Under the pieces are notes generated by a model. The model saw only the letters and a program-made list of their open reading frames with translations, did no database searches and was not told the DNA's origin. Positions 1 to 8,813 of a stretch of DNA of 64,000 bases are shown one piece after another. Each line of letters opens with the position of its first letter. The first letter of the stretch is position 1. Source of the DNA: Chromobacterium haemolyticum (GTDB lineage Bacteria; Pseudomonadota; Gammaproteobacteria; Burkholderiales; Chromobacteriaceae); assembly GCF_002081825.1 (NCBI RefSeq), contig NZ_MUKU01000019.1:31230-95229 (forward strand). Direction: 5' to 3'. The position numbers and the translations under genes were made by a program.

Positions 1-1018
1 GGAGTTCGATATTGACGCGCGCCACCGCGCTGGCCACCGGGTGGCCGGAGTAGGTGAAGCCGTGGTTGAAATCGCCGCCGGCGATCAGGCCCTGGGCCAC
101 GCGTTCGCCCACAAAGACCGCGCCGATGGGCAGATAGCCGGAGGACAGGCCTTTGGCGGTGGTGAAGATGTCCGGACGGAAGCCGAAGTGCTCGAAGCCG
201 AACCACTCGCCGGTGCGGCCAAAGCCGCAGATCACTTCATCGGCCACCAGCAGCACATCGTATTTGCGGCAGATGCGTTCCACTTCCGGCCAGTAAGTGG
301 CCGGCGGGATAATCACGCCGCCGGCGCCCTGGATGGGTTCGCCCACGAAGGCCGCCACTTTTTCCGGGCCGATTTCCAGGATTTTCTCTTCCACCCAGCG
401 CGCGGCCACCACGCCGAACTCGTCCGGGCTCAGATCCTTGCCGTATTTGTACCACCACGGCTGCTCAACGTGGGCCATGCCCGGAATCGGCAAGTCGCCC
501 TGCTCGTGCATATACTTCATGCCGCCCAGGCTGGAGCCGCCGATGGTGGAGCCGTGATAGCCGTTCCAGCGGCCGATCAGGGTCTTCTTGTCCTTCTTGC
601 CTTGCACGTCCCAGTAATGACGCACCATGCGTATCATGGTATCCACCGCCTCGGAGCCGGAGTTGGTGTAGAACACATGCTCGTAGCCGGCCGGCGTCAC
701 TTGCGCCAGCAGGTGGGACAGCTCCACCACGGCCGGGTGGGTGGTCTTGAAGAAGGTGTTGTAGAAGGGCAGTTCGTCCATCTGGCTCTTGGCCACGTCG
801 GACAGTTCCTTGCGGCCGTAGCCGATATTGACGCACCACAGGCCGGCCATGCCGTCGATGATCTTATTGCCCTCGGAATCCCACAGGTAAATCCCCTCGC
901 TGCGAGTCATCACCCGCGCGCCCTGCTGGTTCAACGATTGGGTATCGGTAAACGGATGCAGATGATGCGCGGCATCCAGTTGGCGCCATTGTTCGGTCGT
1001 GCGTTGTTGATTCTGCAT
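1..1018 (-). CDS. spuC: Putrescine--pyruvate aminotransferase (class III PLP aminotransferase), partial
   Basis: The gene enters from the left edge; only about the first 339 residues are present and the C-terminus lies outside. Family role: SpuC moves the terminal amino group of putrescine or related polyamines to pyruvate, giving an aminoaldehyde and alanine. Visible: the N-terminal aminotransferase fold with YTNSGSEA (PLP phosphate contacts), a DEVICGFGRTG segment holding the PLP-pyridine Asp, and the Schiff-base lysine at about residue 289 in TTAKGLSSGY. The ATG at 1018 follows AGGAAGTCCT. It lies 138 bp downstream of puuA on the same strand, so it is probably the last gene of the ald-puuD-puuA operon. 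A homologue with the same motifs sits at 51545-52927. Substrate specificity (putrescine, cadaverine, beta-alanine) cannot be fixed from sequence alone. Confidence 0.85.
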   Translation of the reverse strand, partial: MQNQQRTTEQWRQLDAAHHLHPFTDTQSLNQQGARVMTRSEGIYLWDSEGNKIIDGMAGLWCVNIGYGRKELSDVAKSQMDELPFYNTFFKTTHPAVVELSHLLAQVTPAGYEHVFYTNSGSEAVDTMIRMVRHYWDVQGKKDKKTLIGRWNGYHGSTIGGSSLGGMKYMHEQGDLPIPGMAHVEQPWWYKYGKDLSPDEFGVVAARWVEEKILEIGPEKVAAFVGEPIQGAGGVIIPPATYWPEVERICRKYDVLLVADEVICGFGRTGEWFGFEHFGFRPDIFTTAKGLSSGYLPIGAVFVGERVAQGLIAGGDFNHGFTYSGHPVASAVARVNIEL

Positions 1019-1156
1019 AGGACTTCCTTCCAGTATTCTCCAACGGGGCGTAGATGTTCTCTGCCGCCCCTCCTTCGCCATTGGCGTATTTTCAGTGCTT
1101 ATCCTGGCTGTCCGGGCTGATTCTAACGGACAAATCAGCCCAATGTCATAGCTAAA

Positions 1157-2491
1157 TCACACGTGCAGCAGCAGGAACTTGCGCTCCCACGGGCTGATCA
1201 CGCGGAAGTATTCGGAGAACTCCTTCTCCTTCATTCCCACGTACATGCTGACGAAGCGTTCGCCCAGCACCTCGGCCATTTCCTTGCAGGAAGCCAGTTG
1301 CTCCAGGGACTCCTCCGAGGAGTTGGGGAACTGGTAAGGCAGCTCATACGCGTCCGTCTGGCGCGGCTCGCTGGGTTGCAGCTTGTTGATGATGCCCAGG
1401 TAGCCGCAGGCCAGCGTCGCGGCCATGGCGATATAAGGGTTGACGTCCACGCCGGGCACGCGGTTTTCAATGCGGCGCGCCGCCGGCGAGGAGTGCGGCA
1501 CGCGCAGCCCCACGGTACGGTTGTCGTAACCCCATTCGACGTTGGTCGGCGCCGCGGTATAGCGAGACAAACGGCGGAATGAGTTCACATACGGCGCAAA
1601 CAACGGCATGGACTGGGGCACGTATTTCTGCAGGCCGGCGATGTAGTGGAAGAACAAATCGGACGGGCTGCCGTCTTCATTGGTGAACACATTGCGGCCG
1701 GTGTTCTTGTCCACCAAGCTCTGGTGCATGTGCATGGCGGAGCCCGGCTCGTTTTCCATCGGCTTGGCCATGAAGGTGGCGTACATATTGTGGCGGAACG
1801 CCGCCTCGCGCACGGTGCGCTTGAACAGGAACACCTGGTCCGCCAGTTCCAGCGGGTTGCCGTGCAGGAAGTTGATTTCCATCTGCGCGGTGCCCACTTC
1901 GTGAATCAGGGTGTCCACTTCCAGGTTCTGCGCGTGGCAATAATCGTAGATGTCCTCGAACAACGGATCGAACTCGTTGACCGCGTCGATGGAATAAGAG
2001 CGGCGGCCGAACTCGGCGCGGCCGGTTCTCCCCACCGGCGCGGACAGCGGAATGTCCGGGTCCGGGTTGGGGGACAGCAGGTAGAACTCCATTTCCGGAG
2101 CCAGCACCGGCTCCAGCCCCATCTCGTCAAACAGGCCGATCACGCGTTTGAGCACATTGCGCGGCGCCACGTCCACCGGGCTGCCATCGGCGCGCAGACA
2201 GTCATAGATCAATTGCGCGGTGGGATCGACGGCCCAGGGCACGAAGCGCAGGGTGTTCGGGTCCGGGGCCAGCACCATGTCCGGGTCGGTCAGGTCCAGC
2301 ATGCTGTCGTCGGGGTAGTCCCCGGTCACGGTCTGGATCAGCACGACTTCGGGCAGGCGCATTTCCGGGTCGGACACGAACTTGTCCTTGGGCACGATCT
2401 TGCCGCGCGCCACGCCGGTCATGTCGGGGACGATACACTCGACTTCAGTGATCCGGTGCTCTCGCAGCCATTCATTGATCTGATGGGTCAT
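1157..2491 (-). CDS. puuA: Gamma-glutamylpolyamine synthetase (glutamine synthetase family)
   Basis: A 444-residue member of the glutamine synthetase fold. In this family PuuA/SpuI-type enzymes ligate glutamate to putrescine or other polyamines with ATP, the first step of the gamma-glutamylated pathway. It begins with the short beta-Grasp segment (IVPDMTGVARGK) and carries GS active-site signatures such as EVGTAQMEINF and GSAMHMHQSL, plus a C-terminal NPYIAMAATLACG segment. The adenylylation Tyr motif of housekeeping GS is not apparent, consistent with the PuuA subgroup. GAGGAAG precedes the ATG. It starts 21 bp after puuD, so the two are cotranscribed. Housekeeping GlnA is unlikely given the length and the puuD/puuR neighbours; which polyamine is preferred is not determined. 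Confidence 0.9.
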   Translation of the reverse strand: MTHQINEWLREHRITEVECIVPDMTGVARGKIVPKDKFVSDPEMRLPEVVLIQTVTGDYPDDSMLDLTDPDMVLAPDPNTLRFVPWAVDPTAQLIYDCLRADGSPVDVAPRNVLKRVIGLFDEMGLEPVLAPEMEFYLLSPNPDPDIPLSAPVGRTGRAEFGRRSYSIDAVNEFDPLFEDIYDYCHAQNLEVDTLIHEVGTAQMEINFLHGNPLELADQVFLFKRTVREAAFRHNMYATFMAKPMENEPGSAMHMHQSLVDKNTGRNVFTNEDGSPSDLFFHYIAGLQKYVPQSMPLFAPYVNSFRRLSRYTAAPTNVEWGYDNRTVGLRVPHSSPAARRIENRVPGVDVNPYIAMAATLACGYLGIINKLQPSEPRQTDAYELPYQFPNSSEESLEQLASCKEMAEVLGERFVSMYVGMKEKEFSEYFRVISPWERKFLLLHV

Positions 2492-2512
2492 GATGTTCTT
2501 CCTCTGTGTGTG

Positions 2513-3307
2513 TTATTCCGAGTGGTGACACAAGGTCTCGGTTAATTGCGGCCCGCGTTGCCGCTGGTTGCGGCGTTGGCGGCAGGCGTCGCCAAATGCT
2601 TTGAAGATGGCCATGGACAGCGGGTTCTCCCAATACTTCCATTCCGGATGCCATTGCGCGGCGAAGGCGAAGCCCTTGGCGTCGCGCACGCGGTAGGCCT
2701 CCACCAGGCCGTCGTCGGCCACCGCCTCGCAGATCAAACGATCGGACAGCCGCTTGATGCCCTGCTGGTGCAGGGAATTGACCATGGCGGAGTCTTGGCC
2801 GGTCCATTGCCGCAGCAGGCTGTCTTCGGCGAAACGCACCGAGTGGGACAAGGCGTACATCGCGTCCACGTCCGGCGTGTCCGGCTCGCGGTGGTCCCGC
2901 TTGCCCTCTTCTTCCTGCACGTGCTGGTACAGTTCCCCGCCCATCGCCACGTTGATTTCCTGAAAGCCGCGGCAGATGCCCAGCAGGGGGATGCCCTGCT
3001 CCAGCACTTGCTGGATCAACGGCAAGGTGGTGGCGTCGCGCATCGGGTCGTGCATGGTGCCGGGCCGGCTGGGCGCGCCGCCGTAGCGGTGCGGCTCGAC
3101 ATTGGACAGCGAGCCTGGCAGCAACACACCGTCCACCAGTTCCAGCACGTCCTTCAGCGCGGTCTTGTCGCCCAACGCCGGCAGCAGCACCGGCACGCCG
3201 CCGGCGCCGCCGGCCGCCGCGGCGATGTATTTTTCACCTGCGGCGTGGAACGGCAACGGGCCTACCATCTTGATGTCACAGGGTATGCCGATGATAGCTT
3301 GCAACAT
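2513..3307 (-). CDS. puuD: Gamma-glutamyl-GABA hydrolase (class I glutamine amidotransferase-like)
   Basis: A 264-residue peptidase C26/class I amidotransferase-like hydrolase. PuuD cleaves gamma-glutamyl-gamma-aminobutyrate to glutamate and GABA in the cytoplasm. The nucleophile elbow LLGICRGFQE places the catalytic Cys at about residue 112, and QWHPEW supplies the His-Glu pair at about 220 and 222, completing the triad. The N-terminus (IIGIPCDIK) and LPGSLSNVEP loop are typical of PuuD. It lies between ald (19 bp upstream) and puuA (21 bp downstream), which supports a role in gamma-glutamyl-polyamine degradation over the related gamma-Glu-peptide hydrolases of folate metabolism. Confidence 0.88.
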   Translation of the reverse strand: MLQAIIGIPCDIKMVGPLPFHAAGEKYIAAAAGGAGGVPVLLPALGDKTALKDVLELVDGVLLPGSLSNVEPHRYGGAPSRPGTMHDPMRDATTLPLIQQVLEQGIPLLGICRGFQEINVAMGGELYQHVQEEEGKRDHREPDTPDVDAMYALSHSVRFAEDSLLRQWTGQDSAMVNSLHQQGIKRLSDRLICEAVADDGLVEAYRVRDAKGFAFAAQWHPEWKYWENPLSMAIFKAFGDACRQRRNQRQRGPQLTETLCHHSE

Positions 3308-3326
3308 TTCGAATCCTTGATACGGG

Positions 3327-4451
3327 TTAGGAAGCCGCCTTGATGGCTTCTATCGGGTCGATGAACGGGTGACTCAGCGCCTGAGCCACCGCCTGATAAG
3401 TGAGCCGGCCGCGGCAGACGTTGAGGCCGTTGCGCAAATGAGCGTTATCCAGTAAAGCTTGGCGCCAGCCCTTATTGGCCAGCTCCAGCGTGTACGGCAG
3501 CGTGGCGTTGGTCAGCGCCTGGGTGGAGGTGCGCGCCACGCCGCCGGGCATATTGGCCACGCAGTAATGGACGATGCCGTCCACCACGTAAATAGGGTCT
3601 TGGTGCGTGGTGGGCCGGCTGGTCTCGAAGCAACCGCCCTGATCTATCGCCACGTCCACCAGCACCGCGCCGGGCTTCATGATTTTCAGCATCGGCCGCG
3701 TCACCAGCTTGGGTGCCGCAGCTCCCGGAATCAGCACCGCGCCGATCACCAGGTCGGCCTCGCGCAGACAGTCTTCGATGTTGGCGGAGTTGGACACCAG
3801 CGTCTTGATGCGGCCGCCGAACACCATGTCGATTTCTTTCAAGCGCGGCAGCGACTTATCCAGGATGGTGACCTCGGCGCCGGCACCCATGGCCATGCGC
3901 GCGGCGTTCAGCCCCACCACGCCGCCGCCTATCACCACCACTCGCGCCGGGGCCACGCCCGGCACGCCGCCCAGCAGCACGCCGCGGCCGCCCTGGGCTT
4001 TTTCCAGCGCGTGCGCGCCGGCCTGTATCGCCATGCGTCCTGCCACTTCCGACATCGGCGCCAGCAGCGGCAGGCCGCCTCGCTCATCGGTGACGGTTTC
4101 GTAAGCAATGGCAATCGCATCCGATTCCAGCAATAATTTGGTCTGTTCCGGATCCGGCGCCAAATGCAGATAGGTGAACAGGATCTGATCCCGGCGCAGC
4201 ATCCGGCACTCCACCGGCTGCGGCTCTTTCACCTTGACGATCATGTCGCTGCGTTCGAAGGTTTCTTCGGCGCTGGAAGCAATGGAAGCGCCGGCCTGGA
4301 TATACTGTTCATCGGTGAATCCGATGGCGAGGCCAGCCTGGGTCTGGACCAAAACCTTGTGACCGTTGGCGACTAACTCCCGGACTCCAGACGGGGTTAG
4401 GCCAACACGGTACTCGTGGTTCTTGATCTCCTTGGGAACACCGATCAGCAT
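3327..4451 (-). CDS. ald: Alanine dehydrogenase (NAD-dependent)
   Basis: A 374-residue enzyme that reversibly deaminates L-alanine to pyruvate and ammonia with NAD. The conserved start [10 protein letters not shown], substrate-binding Arg15, Lys75 (VKVKEPQ) and catalytic His96 (YLHLAP) are present, followed by a Rossmann motif [13 protein letters not shown]. An upstream in-frame start would add 20 residues, but GAGGAGAGCGAC directly before the ATG at 4451 and family length favour this start. It is the promoter-proximal gene of an operon running into puuD and puuA and is divergent from puuR. Inference: it recycles the alanine made by pyruvate-dependent polyamine aminotransferases such as SpuC, restoring the amino acceptor. 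Confidence 0.92.
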   Translation of the reverse strand: MLIGVPKEIKNHEYRVGLTPSGVRELVANGHKVLVQTQAGLAIGFTDEQYIQAGASIASSAEETFERSDMIVKVKEPQPVECRMLRRDQILFTYLHLAPDPEQTKLLLESDAIAIAYETVTDERGGLPLLAPMSEVAGRMAIQAGAHALEKAQGGRGVLLGGVPGVAPARVVVIGGGVVGLNAARMAMGAGAEVTILDKSLPRLKEIDMVFGGRIKTLVSNSANIEDCLREADLVIGAVLIPGAAAPKLVTRPMLKIMKPGAVLVDVAIDQGGCFETSRPTTHQDPIYVVDGIVHYCVANMPGGVARTSTQALTNATLPYTLELANKGWRQALLDNAHLRNGLNVCRGRLTYQAVAQALSHPFIDPIEAIKAAS

Positions 4452-4663
4452 GTCGCTCTCCTCACTTAGATTTGTTGCGGAAGTGCCGCGCAAGCGTTTA
4501 AGAAAATTCACAACACGCTTGCCCCTTGTTTCTGATTCTGACTATAAACCCCCAACGATGCAAAGATATTCGATTTTGCGTCGCAGCAAGTAGTGCAGAG
4601 TCCGTACAAAATAATTATCATAAAGCGTCTAAAATTATTAACATACTGACGGAGCAGGAATCC
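4452..4663. promoter_or_regulatory. Divergent ald/puuR promoter region
   Basis: This 212 bp stretch separates the starts of ald (leftward) and puuR (rightward). The puuR-proximal part is distinctly AT-rich (AAATAATTATCATAAAG, then AAAATTATTAAC), as expected of a promoter and of an operator for an autoregulating PuuR-type repressor. The puuR ribosome site is GGAG/AGGA at 4651-4659. No exact operator can be assigned by eye. Confidence 0.5.
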
Positions 4664-5209
4664 ATGGACGTTGGCGCGAGATTACGCATGGTCAGGGATC
4701 GTTTCGGGCTGTCTCAGCGGGAGCTGGCCAAGCGAGCCGGAGTCACCAACGGCACCATTTCGCTGATAGAGCAGAATCGGGTCAGCCCTTCGATCAGCTC
4801 GCTGAAAAAAGTGCTGGAAGGCCTGCCGATGACGCTGGCGGACTTTTTCACCTTCGATTCCGACCCGGAACAAGCCAGAGTGTTCTACCAGGCCCACGAA
4901 TTACCCAACCTGGGCAATGAGCAGATCCAACTGCTGCTGGTGGGCACCGCCCACGACAAACGCGACATCGCCATCCTGCGCGAAGTCTACGAAACCGGCG
5001 CAGACACCGGGCCGGACATGTTGACGCACGACGGCCAAGAGGGCGGCGTCATCATTAAAGGCAGTATAGAAGTGACCGTGAACAACGAGAGCCGCGTCCT
5101 GGGGCCGGGGGACGCGTATTACTTCGACAGCCGGCTGCCGCATCGCTTTCGCAATGCCGGGACTGAAACCTGCGAAGTGGTGAGCGCCAGTTCGCCGCCC
5201 ACATTCTGA
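4664..5209 (+). CDS. puuR: PuuR-like XRE/cupin transcriptional regulator of polyamine catabolism
   Basis: A 181-residue regulator with an N-terminal XRE helix-turn-helix (residues about 7-60, LSQRELAKRAGVTNGTISLIEQ) and a C-terminal small cupin (about 105-175). This is the architecture and length of E. coli PuuR, a putrescine-sensing repressor of puu genes. The open frame extends upstream, but the ATG at 4664 is preceded by GGAGCAGGAATCC and matches family length. It is divergent from ald-puuD-puuA and upstream of puuC, so it probably controls both. Its TGA stop coincides with the target duplication of the repeat at 5210-5344. Confidence 0.85.
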   Translation: MDVGARLRMVRDRFGLSQRELAKRAGVTNGTISLIEQNRVSPSISSLKKVLEGLPMTLADFFTFDSDPEQARVFYQAHELPNLGNEQIQLLLVGTAHDKRDIAILREVYETGADTGPDMLTHDGQEGGVIIKGSIEVTVNNESRVLGPGDAYYFDSRLPHRFRNAGTETCEVVSASSPPTF

Positions 5210-5344
5210 GAACCTGTTTACGATCTACTGCGCGTCGGCGATACGGCGTTGAAACCAACTTCGAAATGCTCATGTACCGTATGTACACTCCGCTTTCTCA
5301 GCTGTTTTCGCCTTGTCTCACCTTAGCTAGAGAGATCGTAGTTC
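5210..5344. repeat. MITE-like repeat, copy 1 (at the puuR stop codon)
   Basis: A 135 bp element beginning GAACCTGTTTACGATCT and ending with an imperfect inverted copy of that end. It is flanked by TGA on both sides (5207-5209 and 5345-5347); the left TGA is the stop codon of puuR. The interior matches other copies (GCTTTCTCAGCTGTTTTCGCCTTGTCTC) in inverted orientation. The remaining 190 bp to puuC holds no recognisable gene. Confidence 0.8.
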
Positions 5345-5535
5345 TGAGAACCATTGAGAACAAGAAGCGCCGGCAAGACCGTATCCGGCGACCAGCAGGC
5401 CATAAGGCCAGGCCGGGGAGCTTTGCCCGCCGCGCCGGCTCCAAGCCCACGACAGACAACAAAGCAGTCAAACCCGCGTCAAGCGATACCGGCGCCGCCA
5501 ACGAACGGCGCAGGATCAATCAAAGGAGAGAGTAA

Positions 5536-7023
5536 ATGGCTAGAACGCATGCCGAATGGAAGCAATTCGCCGCTCAACTGAAGATCGAAGGGCGCGCCTT
5601 CATCGCCGGCGAGTACTGCGCGGCGCAAGACGGCAAAAGCTTTGCCTGCAACAACCCCGCCAACGGCGAGAAGCTGGCCGACGTGGCCTGGTGCGGCGAG
5701 GCCGACGTGGAGCGCGCGGTACGCGCCGCGCGTCAAGCCTTCGACTCCGGCGCCTGGTCCGGCCTGCCGCCGCGCGAGCGCGGCCGCATCCTCAAGCGCT
5801 TCGCCGCGCTGATCTACGAGCACGGCGATGAGTTGGCGCTGCTGGAAACCCTGGACGTGGGCAAACCCATCAGCGACACCCTCAGCGTGGACCTGCCCGG
5901 CAGCGCCTACTGCGTGGAATGGTTCGCCGAAGCCATCGACAAGATAGGCGGCGAAGTAGCGCCGGTGGATCCCAAGGTAGTGGGCCTGGTCACCCGCGAA
6001 GCCATCGGCGTGGTGGCCGCCATCGTGCCGTGGAACTACCCCATCATGATGGCCAGCTGGAAATTTGGCCCGGCGCTGGCCGCCGGCAACCCGGTGATCA
6101 TCAAGCCCTCGGAAAAATCCCCGCTCACCGCCATCCGCCTGGCGGCGCTGGCTAAAGAAGCCGGCATCCCCAACGGCGTGTTCCAAGTCCTGCCCGGCGC
6201 AGGCGACGTGGGCAAGCTGCTGGCGCTGCACATGGACGTGGACTGCGTCGCCTTCACCGGCTCCACCGGCGTGGGCAAGCTGATCGCCGGCTACGCCGCG
6301 CAATCCAACCTCAAGCGCGTCTGGCTGGAACTGGGCGGCAAATCGCCCAACATCATTCTGCCGGACTGCCCGGACGTCGCCCAGGCGGCGCGCGCCGCCG
6401 CCGGCGGCATCTTCTACAATATGGGCGAAGTCTGCACCGCCGGTTCCCGCGTGCTGGTTCACCGCGACATCAAGGCGCGCTTCCTGCAGGAGCTGGAAGC
6501 GGCCGCGGCCCGCTACTACCCGCAAGACCCGCTGGACCCGGCCACCAATATGGGCGCCATCGTGGACCGCATCCAGTACGACAAGGTGCTGTCCTATATC
6601 GGCAAGGGCGACAGCGAAGGCGCCAAGAAGCTGTTCGGCGGCAAACCGGCCCACGCGGATACCGGCCTGTTCATCGAACCGACGGCGTTTGACTGCCCCA
6701 GCGCCGACCTGACCATCTGCCGCGAGGAAATCTTCGGCCCGGTGCTGTCCGTCATTACCTTCGACGACGTGGAAGACGCCATTCGCATCGCCAACGACAC
6801 AGAATACGGCCTGGCGGCCGCAGTGTGGACCTCCAACGTCAGCACCGCGCACCAGGTGGCGCGCCGCCTGCGCGCCGGCACGGTGTGGGTGAATTGCTAT
6901 GATGAAGGCGGGGACATGAACTTCCCCTTCGGCGGCTTCAAGCAATCCGGCAACGGCCGCGACAAGTCGCTGCACGCGCTGGAAAAATACACTGAGCTGA
7001 AGAGCACGCTGATCAAGCTGTAA
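5536..7023 (+). CDS. puuC: Gamma-glutamyl-gamma-aminobutyraldehyde dehydrogenase (ALDH family)
   Basis: A 495-residue NAD(P)-dependent aldehyde dehydrogenase of the PuuC/KauB type, oxidising gamma-glutamyl-aminobutyraldehyde (and probably other aminoaldehydes) to the acid. The general-base Glu265 lies in LELGGKSPNI and the nucleophile Cys300 in MGEVCTAGS; the C-terminal FPFGGFKQSGNGRD is standard for the class. The start follows AAAGGAGAGAGTAA. It is separated from puuR by a repeat and followed by a strong terminator, so it may be a monocistronic unit. It supplies the step between PuuA and PuuD. A related enzyme is encoded at 48548-50047. Confidence 0.88.
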   Translation: MARTHAEWKQFAAQLKIEGRAFIAGEYCAAQDGKSFACNNPANGEKLADVAWCGEADVERAVRAARQAFDSGAWSGLPPRERGRILKRFAALIYEHGDELALLETLDVGKPISDTLSVDLPGSAYCVEWFAEAIDKIGGEVAPVDPKVVGLVTREAIGVVAAIVPWNYPIMMASWKFGPALAAGNPVIIKPSEKSPLTAIRLAALAKEAGIPNGVFQVLPGAGDVGKLLALHMDVDCVAFTGSTGVGKLIAGYAAQSNLKRVWLELGGKSPNIILPDCPDVAQAARAAAGGIFYNMGEVCTAGSRVLVHRDIKARFLQELEAAAARYYPQDPLDPATNMGAIVDRIQYDKVLSYIGKGDSEGAKKLFGGKPAHADTGLFIEPTAFDCPSADLTICREEIFGPVLSVITFDDVEDAIRIANDTEYGLAAAVWTSNVSTAHQVARRLRAGTVWVNCYDEGGDMNFPFGGFKQSGNGRDKSLHALEKYTELKSTLIKL

Positions 7024-7043
7024 ACCGCGTTTACAGCGCCACC

Positions 7044-7076
7044 GACAGGCTGCCCTCCGGCAGCCTGTCTTGTTTT
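7044..7076 (+). terminator. Rho-independent terminator after puuC
   Basis: A perfect 11 bp stem, GACAGGCTGCC (7044-7054) with GGCAGCCTGTC (7059-7069), a CTCC tetraloop, and a TTGTTTT tract. It sits 20 bp after the puuC stop. Confidence 0.9.
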
Positions 7077-7102
7077 CATCCACCCTCGGCAAAGGATGCG
7101 CC

Positions 7103-7888
7103 ATGATCAAGTGCCTGACCGCCCTCCTCTGCCTTTACGCCGCCATGGCGGAGGCCGGTTCCGCAGCGCCCGCCTGCCCGGCGGAAGGACTGAAGATTGG
7201 GTACTACCCAACGACCACCGCCTATGAAGGCGGCAAGGGCTACGACGTGGACCTGGTCCACGAACTGGCGCGCCGGCTGGGCTGCAACATCCGCGAAGAG
7301 CGCGAATACCCGCGCTTGCGTGTGCTGCTGCTGGTGCAGCACGGCAAGCTCAACCTGGCCACCTCCACCATCCCGTTGCAAAAGCGGCTGCGCTACGCCT
7401 GGGTGCTTCCCTATACCCGCGACCGCAACATGACCCTGCTTAACCCGGCGGTGCAAGGCAAGACGCCGGAACAATGGCTGAACGACCCCAAGCTAAAATG
7501 GGGCGCCGTCATCGGCTACCGCAACAGCCCGCTGCAGGACTATTTCCTGCAGCAGATGGCCAAGCGAGACAAGCTGATCTGCGCCGCCAACGAAGAAGAC
7601 CTGCTGGATATGCTGCGCAGCGGCGCCATCTCCGCCGCCTTCTCCCAACCCCAGATTTACGATCACTGGATCAACGGCCAGCCACGCGGACGGCTGCAAG
7701 TCAAAGTCATGGACCCCTTCCGCGACAGCAGTCTGGAAAACGGCCTGGTGCTGTCCCACCGCAGCTTCAGCGAGCCCCAGATGCGGCTCTGGCGGACGGA
7801 ACTGGACAAAATGCGCGCGGACGGCAGCCTGCAGCGCATTCTGCGCAAATACCTGAGCGAAGACAGCGTACGCGGCATGCTGGAGTAA
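7103..7888 (+). CDS. Periplasmic solute-binding protein, family 3-like (copy A)
   Basis: A 261-residue exported protein. The signal peptide is MIKCLTALLCLYAAMAEAG with likely cleavage near SAAPA. The mature part begins LKIGYYPTTTAYEGGKGYDVDLVHELARRLGC, the lobe-I start of bacterial family 3 solute-binding proteins (amino-acid type). An upstream in-frame start exists, but AAAGGATGCGCC precedes the ATG at 7103 and gives a proper signal peptide. The next gene is a clear paralogue. No permease or ATPase gene adjoins, so it may be an orphan binding protein, a sensory or enzyme-type family member, or may serve a transporter elsewhere. Ligand unknown. Confidence 0.75.
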   Translation: MIKCLTALLCLYAAMAEAGSAAPACPAEGLKIGYYPTTTAYEGGKGYDVDLVHELARRLGCNIREEREYPRLRVLLLVQHGKLNLATSTIPLQKRLRYAWVLPYTRDRNMTLLNPAVQGKTPEQWLNDPKLKWGAVIGYRNSPLQDYFLQQMAKRDKLICAANEEDLLDMLRSGAISAAFSQPQIYDHWINGQPRGRLQVKVMDPFRDSSLENGLVLSHRSFSEPQMRLWRTELDKMRADGSLQRILRKYLSEDSVRGMLE

Positions 7889-7958
7889 CAATCGCTCGCA
7901 TGCGGCAAGACCCATCGAATCCGGCTATAGCTAAACGGAACGCGTACGGGAGAACGGC

Positions 7959-8741
7959 ATGAAGGCATACTGGATGGCGCTGCTTTGCGGCGCGCTGGCA
8001 TCAACGGCGGCGCTGGGCGATTCGCCCTGCCCTGCCGAGGGCCTGAAAGTGGGTTACTACCTGATGGGCGGAGCTTATGAAGAAGGGCGCGGCTACGATG
8101 TCGACCTGGTACACGAACTGGCCCGCCGGCTGGGCTGCAAGATCGCCCAGGAAGAAGCCTACCCGCGCATCCGCGTACTGAAAATGCTGGAGCACGGCCA
8201 ATTGAACCTGGGCACTTCCACCATCCCCACCGCCGACCGCCAGAAATACGCCTGGATCTACCCCTACTTTTACAGCAAGAACATGATTCTGCTGTCCAGC
8301 CGTGTCGCCGCGCGCACGCTGGACCAGTTGCTGGCCGATCCCGCCGTCAAATGGGGCACCATCCGCGGCTACCGCCACAGCCCGGAACAGGACGCCTTCA
8401 TCGAACAGCTGGCCAAGCGCGGCAAGGTGGTGATGGCCAACGACGAACACGACCTCTACGTCATGCTGTCCCAGCACATCATCACCGCCGCCTTCGCCCA
8501 TCCGCACAGCTACGACCGCTGGCTCAACTCCCCGGCCCTGTCCGGACAGGTGGAGGTGCTGGACCTGTTTCCCGCCTCGGAACGCGTGGCGGGCGGGCTA
8601 GTGCTGGCCCGCAGCGACTTCAACCCGCAGCAGGCAGAGCAATGGCAGGCCCAGTTGCAGCAAATGATCAAGGACGGCAGCCTGCGCAAAATCCTTGGCA
8701 AATACCTCAGCCCCGACAGCGTGGCCCGCATGCAGCCCTGA
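7959..8741 (+). CDS. Periplasmic solute-binding protein, family 3-like (copy B)
   Basis: A 260-residue paralogue of the preceding gene, alike along its whole length (GYDVDLVHELARRLGCKI, NLGTSTIPTADRQKYAW, LRKILGKYLSPDSVARM). The signal peptide is MKAYWMALLCGALASTAALG, and GGGAG precedes the ATG. Two adjacent copies without transporter partners suggest tandem duplication followed by divergence, perhaps for two ligands. The conserved paired Cys near the mature N-terminus (SPCPAEG) and in LGCK could form a disulfide in the periplasm. Function beyond solute binding is not predictable from this sequence. Confidence 0.75.
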   Translation: MKAYWMALLCGALASTAALGDSPCPAEGLKVGYYLMGGAYEEGRGYDVDLVHELARRLGCKIAQEEAYPRIRVLKMLEHGQLNLGTSTIPTADRQKYAWIYPYFYSKNMILLSSRVAARTLDQLLADPAVKWGTIRGYRHSPEQDAFIEQLAKRGKVVMANDEHDLYVMLSQHIITAAFAHPHSYDRWLNSPALSGQVEVLDLFPASERVAGGLVLARSDFNPQQAEQWQAQLQQMIKDGSLRKILGKYLSPDSVARMQP

Positions 8742-8813
8742 CCCTAGGTCCAGCTTGCCGCCGGACGCAAACGCGCGCGACACTGCGCTGTCTTCACTTC
8801 CCGGAGTTGACCG

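Noticed and set aside
41..1120. Plus-strand 359-codon frame at the left edge
   Set aside because: It is His/Ala-rich shadow sequence opposite the clear aminotransferase gene on the minus strand, with no family features.
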